Below are positions 60,479 through 64,000 of a DNA stretch of 64,000 nt, in pieces (position 1 is the first letter of the stretch; each line of letters opens with the position of its first letter). The position numbers and the translations under genes were made by a program. A model generated the notes under the pieces. That model was not told the DNA's origin, did not search any database, and was given only the letters and a program-made list of their open reading frames with translations. Where the stretch lies: the NCBI RefSeq assembly GCF_020991455.1, contig NZ_JAJMOX010000004.1:186001-250000 (forward strand). The letters are read 5' to 3'. The stretch is from Flavobacterium sp. JAS (GTDB taxonomy: Bacteria; Bacteroidota; Bacteroidia; Flavobacteriales; Flavobacteriaceae).

Positions 60479-61381
60479 CTAAACTCCTTGATAATATTGA
60501 GTTTCTTTTTTTATGGTTTTGAACTTGAATGGATAGGTAATAAGGTGCAATATATATACTATTGGCGAGATTAGCCATATCGCGAGGAATAAATAAACAT
60601 AAAATATTTTAAGAAGCGTTTTCCTGTTTTTTTGATGCTTATGAATCAGATTAGACCACTTATTAAAAATCTTATTGGCAGTTTTATCTACAATAACTAA
60701 ATATGGGCTGATTTTTACGGCGCCAATCTCGGCTAATTTGGGCTGTAAATCGTCAAGTTTGTCTTGTTTAAATTGGGAAAGTATGATTTCTCCAAATTTA
60801 TCAGACTCCTGAATGTCTTTATCTGAAACTCCCGGAAGCGGAAAAAAACCGAGATATCGCTTCTTTACACCAGAGAACATCCAATTTACAATAGTAATCA
60901 CGCTGATTAAATTTCCAACCCGATCGACTAATGCGACATTTCCAACCAATTTTGCATTGGCGTCACGCAATAAAACTTTAATTTTTTCCTGAGCCATGAT
61001 CCACATATTACGAGAACCATTAATAGTTACAACGGGTGTATTGTTTAATATTGTTTTGGCTTCGGCACTTTTTAAAAACGAGTTGATTGGAATTGAAGGT
61101 GATAAAAACCAAACTTGATAATGAAAAAGTATCAAATCAAATTTTGTGTTTAAAATTTCGCTGGAAACTGGTTTAAGCTTTGTTGGAATCTGTAAAAAAG
61201 ATTCCGGAAAGGCATCAAAAAAAGAAGTTTTATTCCACGGAAATGGGAATGGTTTTTCTAATTGTATTTCGTGAAAAGTTACATTTATCTCCTCTGAATT
61301 TAAGAATGGTTTTGCAATATTTTTCGCAATCGATTCTAGTTGTCCGGATTGGGAATAAAAAATAACGAGAACATTTTTCAT
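60479..61381 (-). CDS. darA: DarA-type dialkylresorcinol condensing enzyme
   Basis: A 300-residue protein. The N-terminal part has a flavodoxin-like fold (NVLVIFYSQSGQLESIAKNI), the hallmark of the DarA family, followed by VWFLSPSIPINSFL and TINGSRNMW. The last 50 residues hold two membrane segments (IFYVYLFLAIWLISPIVYIL). It cyclises two chains to the dialkylresorcinol precursor. The ORF could start at 61408, but the TATTTTTG promoter box covers that point, so ATG 61381 is taken. It starts a sub-operon with darB and the genes after it. Confidence 0.9.
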   Translation of the reverse strand: MKNVLVIFYSQSGQLESIAKNIAKPFLNSEEINVTFHEIQLEKPFPFPWNKTSFFDAFPESFLQIPTKLKPVSSEILNTKFDLILFHYQVWFLSPSIPINSFLKSAEAKTILNNTPVVTINGSRNMWIMAQEKIKVLLRDANAKLVGNVALVDRVGNLISVITIVNWMFSGVKKRYLGFFPLPGVSDKDIQESDKFGEIILSQFKQDKLDDLQPKLAEIGAVKISPYLVIVDKTANKIFNKWSNLIHKHQKNRKTLLKIFYVYLFLAIWLISPIVYILHLITYPFKFKTIKKETQYYQGV

Positions 61382-61405
61382 TGGGTTAGTTGCTTTGGTG
61401 CTAAG

Positions 61406-61413
61406 CAAAAATA
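61406..61413 (-). promoter_or_regulatory. -7 promoter element (TATTTTTG) before darA
   Basis: On the minus strand TATTTTTG matches TAnnTTTG, 24 bases before the darA ATG. It overlaps the ATG at 61408, ruling it out, and gives darA onward an internal promoter downstream of the repeat region. Confidence 0.6.
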
Positions 61414-61459
61414 AGTAAATTTATTTAAACGAATTTTCTTGTTTAATGTTTTGATTTTT

Positions 61460-61656
61460 GGCGCACGGGTTTAACGGATTAAACGGGTTTTCGCTGGTTT
61501 TTTTTAATCTCGCAAAGTTGCGAAGTTTTTAAATTGGCGCACGGATTTGGCGGATTAAACGGGTTTTCGCGGATTTTATTTTTTTGTAAACTTTTTAGGT
61601 TACAAAAAATAAGAAGTAAATATCAGTGTAAATCTGTTTAATCCGCCAAATCTGTG
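61460..61656. repeat. Direct and inverted repeat cluster between LpxL-like gene and darA
   Basis: Two near-identical direct copies (61460-61497 and 61536-61572), each starting GGCGCACGG and containing GGATTAAACGGGTTTTCGC, are followed by an inverted copy of the GGCGGATTAAAC part at 61636-61656. The last copy abuts the stop codon of the acyltransferase gene. The 250-base spacer is otherwise empty apart from the darA promoter. Confidence 0.75.
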
Positions 61657-61658
61657 GG

Positions 61659-62540
61659 CTATTTTTTAAGATCGTTCCAGAAGTCGAAATAATTGAACCA
61701 CTGCAATGGATATTTTTGCAAAATGCTTTCAACGCTTTTTACGTATTCTTTTAATAATGCTTTTTCGTCGCGGTGTTTTACGGTTGCTTCCCTGGCGTAT
61801 AAATGATAATGTAAGTTGGCTTCTTTCATTACATAAACAAAAACAACAGGAACTTTTAATCTTGAAGCAATTAAAAATGGACCAGCCGGAAAGTTGGCTT
61901 CTTTACCCAGAATTTCTTCTGAAAGAGATTTGGTTCCTTCAAAGTAACGATCGCCGGTAAAACAAACCAATTCGTTATTGGCTAAAGCCGCATTGATCTC
62001 AAAAATATGAGAAAGATCGTCTCTGATAATAATAAACTTTACGGTTGGTTTTTGGGTTACACTTTCCAGATAATTCTTAATAGCCGAATGTTCTAAATCG
62101 GTTGTAACCAAATTGATTTGAAAATCAAGATCTATTTCACCAAAAAAATGTTCGGCAATTTCAAAATTTCCTATATGAGCACTAATAAGAACTCCGCCCT
62201 TTTTTTCGGCCAGAAGCTTTTTAAGAGTTTCTATTCCGTCAAACTCATAGGTAAATTTATTTCGCATTCCTGCCGAAATGGAAATTTTATCAATAATGGT
62301 TTGTCCAAAAGTGTAATAACTTTTGAAAACCATTTTTTTTGATTTGAAATAGGAATAGTTCAGCCTTTCTTTAAAATAATAAAAAATAGCCTGATTGCTT
62401 TTCTTTAGAAACAAAAAGTAGTAAGAAGCAACAAAATAAAGTAAGACATAAGCAGACTTGACACCCGCTTTTTGTATTAAAAAAACGAATATTCTATAGC
62501 CTAAAACTGTTCCTTTTGATTTGCCATCCCATTGACTCAT
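61659..62540 (-). CDS. LpxL/HtrB-like acyltransferase
   Basis: A 293-residue lauroyl-transferase-like protein with one N-terminal membrane helix (about 18-52), the HX4E catalytic motif in SAHIGNFEIAEHF, and CFTGDRYF and ASRLKVPVVFVYVMKE later on. Within the pigment cluster it likely transfers an acyl chain from ACP rather than acting in lipid A synthesis. It shares one base with the upstream ACP gene. The TAG stop lies at the border of the repeat cluster. Confidence 0.88.
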   Translation of the reverse strand: MSQWDGKSKGTVLGYRIFVFLIQKAGVKSAYVLLYFVASYYFLFLKKSNQAIFYYFKERLNYSYFKSKKMVFKSYYTFGQTIIDKISISAGMRNKFTYEFDGIETLKKLLAEKKGGVLISAHIGNFEIAEHFFGEIDLDFQINLVTTDLEHSAIKNYLESVTQKPTVKFIIIRDDLSHIFEINAALANNELVCFTGDRYFEGTKSLSEEILGKEANFPAGPFLIASRLKVPVVFVYVMKEANLHYHLYAREATVKHRDEKALLKEYVKSVESILQKYPLQWFNYFDFWNDLKK

Positions 62541-62794
62541 TAAACAGCTTTAGCTTTTAGTTTGGTTTCGATAAGGTCATAAAAATTTTGAAAAGTAGCA
62601 ATACCAACAAAATCAGCTTCAACCAGTTTTACACCAAAGTTAGATTCAATAGAAACTACTAAATCTACATAATCTAAACTATCTAACCCAAGTGTATCTT
62701 TTAGATTAGCATCTGGTTCAATATCATCATTATCTACTTCAAATTCATCAACCAAAAAACCATTAATTTTTGCTATAATCTCTTCTTTATTCAT
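62540..62794 (-). CDS. Acyl carrier protein
   Basis: An 84-residue ACP with the phosphopantetheine serine in LGLDSLDYVDLV. It overlaps the ketosynthase upstream by 8 bases and touches the acyltransferase gene by one base, so the three are translationally linked. It probably carries the chains handled by that ketosynthase and the LpxL-like enzyme. Confidence 0.93.
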   Translation of the reverse strand: MNKEEIIAKINGFLVDEFEVDNDDIEPDANLKDTLGLDSLDYVDLVVSIESNFGVKLVEADFVGIATFQNFYDLIETKLKAKAV

Positions 62795-64000
62795 CGTTCA
62801 ATTTAAACTTTTTAACCACCAACGCCGAGTTGGTTCCTCCGAATCCGAAGGAATTGGACAAAAATATGTCAAATTTTTTGTTTAAAGTAGTTTTGACCAA
62901 ATTTAATTTAGAAGCATCTTCATCTGGGTTTTCTAAATTGATGTTCGGAGCAATGAAATCGTTCTGCATCATTAAGATAGAATAGATTACTTCGCTCGCA
63001 CCAGCCATCCAACATTCGTGGCCTGTCATTGATTTTGTAGAACTTACGTAAGGATTTTTCTCACCAAAAACTTCAAAAATTGCTTTTGCTTCGTTTCCGT
63101 CTCCAACCGGAGTTGAGGTTGCATGTGCATTTATATAATCAATATCAGTTGCTTTTAATTGTGCATCTTCAAGCGCTCGTTGCATGGCTATAGACGGTCC
63201 TTCTACATTTGGCGTAGAGATATGTCCACCGTTTGATGAAAATCCGTAACCTACAACTTCGGCAATAATATTGGCACCTCGCGCAATTGCTGATTCATAG
63301 CTTTCCAGAATTAACGTTGCACCGCCACCACTCGGAATTAATCCGTCGCGATCAGCATCAAATGGGCGGGAAGCTTTTTCAGGTTCGTTTTCTCTTCTCG
63401 AAAAAACACCTAAACCATCAAAACTGCTCATCGCATATTTGTTGATTTCCTGAGCTCCTCCGGTAATAACAATATCCTGAAAGCCGCTTTTTATTAAAAA
63501 ATAAGCCAACCCAATAGAGTGTGAGCCACTTGCACAAGCAGCGCTTATAGTAAGATTGATTCCGCGGAGTTTAAAAATTGTAGATAAATTCATTGTTACC
63601 GTTGAATTCATTGATTTAAAAATGGCTCCGGAACCTATTAATGCGGTATCTTTTTTCTCGCGAACAATGTCTGTCGCATCAATAATAGCTTTTGAAACGC
63701 TATCATTTCCATACATGATCCCTACTTCGCGATTGTCAAAAAAAGCATCGTCGATATTGGCATTTTTCAAAGCTTCTATTGTAGCCATATAAGCATATTC
63801 GGTTTCTTCACCAATGCTCATACGTTGTCTGCGGGTCAATAAGTTTTTTAGATCCGCTTTCGGAACCATTCCTGTTAAGGCAGATTGAAAGCCAAATTCT
63901 TTTCTTTCGGCGTCAAACTTAATACCTGATTTTCCGTTATACAAAGATTCTTTTACTTCGTCTAAAGAAGTTCCGATACAAGAATAAATTCCCATTCCAG
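62787..64000 (-). CDS. Beta-ketoacyl-ACP synthase, partial (5' end beyond the window)
   Basis: The visible 404 residues read in frame to the edge (before the internal ATG at 63995 come T, G), so the N-terminus lies outside. Cys in SAACASGSHSIG, His in NAHATSTPVGDG and His in SMTGHECWMAGA show an active KAS II-type enzyme. The HGT motif reads HATST, a mild variation. It is the first gene visible of the cluster, and its operon continues beyond 64000. Confidence 0.92.
   Translation of the reverse strand, partial: GMGIYSCIGTSLDEVKESLYNGKSGIKFDAERKEFGFQSALTGMVPKADLKNLLTRRQRMSIGEETEYAYMATIEALKNANIDDAFFDNREVGIMYGNDSVSKAIIDATDIVREKKDTALIGSGAIFKSMNSTVTMNLSTIFKLRGINLTISAACASGSHSIGLAYFLIKSGFQDIVITGGAQEINKYAMSSFDGLGVFSRRENEPEKASRPFDADRDGLIPSGGGATLILESYESAIARGANIIAEVVGYGFSSNGGHISTPNVEGPSIAMQRALEDAQLKATDIDYINAHATSTPVGDGNEAKAIFEVFGEKNPYVSSTKSMTGHECWMAGASEVIYSILMMQNDFIAPNINLENPDEDASKLNLVKTTLNKKFDIFLSNSFGFGGTNSALVVKKFKLNDE

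Noticed and set aside
61460..61656. Possible short CRISPR array or IS end
   Set aside because: Only two direct copies and one inverted part; no spacers of even length, no cas gene, no transposase and no target-site duplication seen.

Overview
The window is a chromosomal segment of a Flavobacterium-type Bacteroidota. The DNA is AT-rich. Many genes are preceded by the Bacteroidota -7 element TAnnTTTG. SprE (a gliding and type IX secretion protein), a bactofilin and a dialkylresorcinol/flexirubin pigment cluster are present, and TTG starts are common. The combination of sprE, the atp genes and dar genes strongly suggests a relative of F. johnsoniae; this is from memory, not from a search.

Region 1 (1-9740) carries envelope and housekeeping genes: a partial upp, a DUF4254 protein with a heptosyltransferase-like GT9, an orphan small membrane protein between two matching hairpin terminators, a stand-alone PaaE-like ferredoxin reductase, a two-gene ABC exporter (DUF5687 permease plus ATPase), then sprE and a bactofilin. 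Region 2 (9519-15356) is the ATP synthase operon: two AtpZ/AtpI-like membrane genes, then atpB, E, F, H, A and G. The beta and epsilon genes (atpD, atpC) are absent, as is usual in this phylum. A terminator-like hairpin sits between atpE and atpF.

Region 3 (15753-22584) is a compact six-gene cassette that I cannot assign to a named pathway: a soluble coiled-coil protein, a membrane-anchored coiled-coil protein, an inner-membrane-anchored substrate-binding-protein/OmpA fusion, a NitT/TauT-type ABC permease and ATPase, and a CbbX-like AAA+ ATPase. It is the best candidate here for an undescribed system. Region 4 (22585-35714) holds ordinary genes: GNAT acetyltransferase, flippase, dut, sugar nucleotidyltransferase, TPR protein, DUF4292 lipoprotein, EnvC-like protein with a degenerate LytM domain, CBS protein, rbfA, LolC/E-like permease, MATE transporter, an amidase and a Dus enzyme.

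Region 5 (35865-64000, all on the minus strand, running off the right edge) is a flexirubin/aryl-polyene type cluster. It has ketosynthases, a chain-length-factor-like KS without catalytic residues, two ACPs, hotdog dehydratases, thioesterase, darA and darB, LpxL-like and BtrH-like acyltransferases, an AMP-dependent ligase, a phytoene-desaturase-like oxidoreductase, a C45 Ntn-hydrolase, GT2-DUF2062, an MMPL-PlsC fusion exporter, LolA-like protein, outer-membrane beta-barrel and an ABC-2 exporter. Together these would build a polyene on ACP, condense fatty intermediates to a dialkylresorcinol, join the two parts and move the pigment to the outer membrane. Ketoreductase and tyrosine ammonia-lyase genes were not seen and may lie beyond the edge. 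Two non-biosynthetic genes, a SUKH-like protein and a frameshifted lipoprotein, are lodged inside the cluster. Several spacers carry long palindromic repeats of different families. I saw no tRNA, rRNA, CRISPR array, transposase or prophage.
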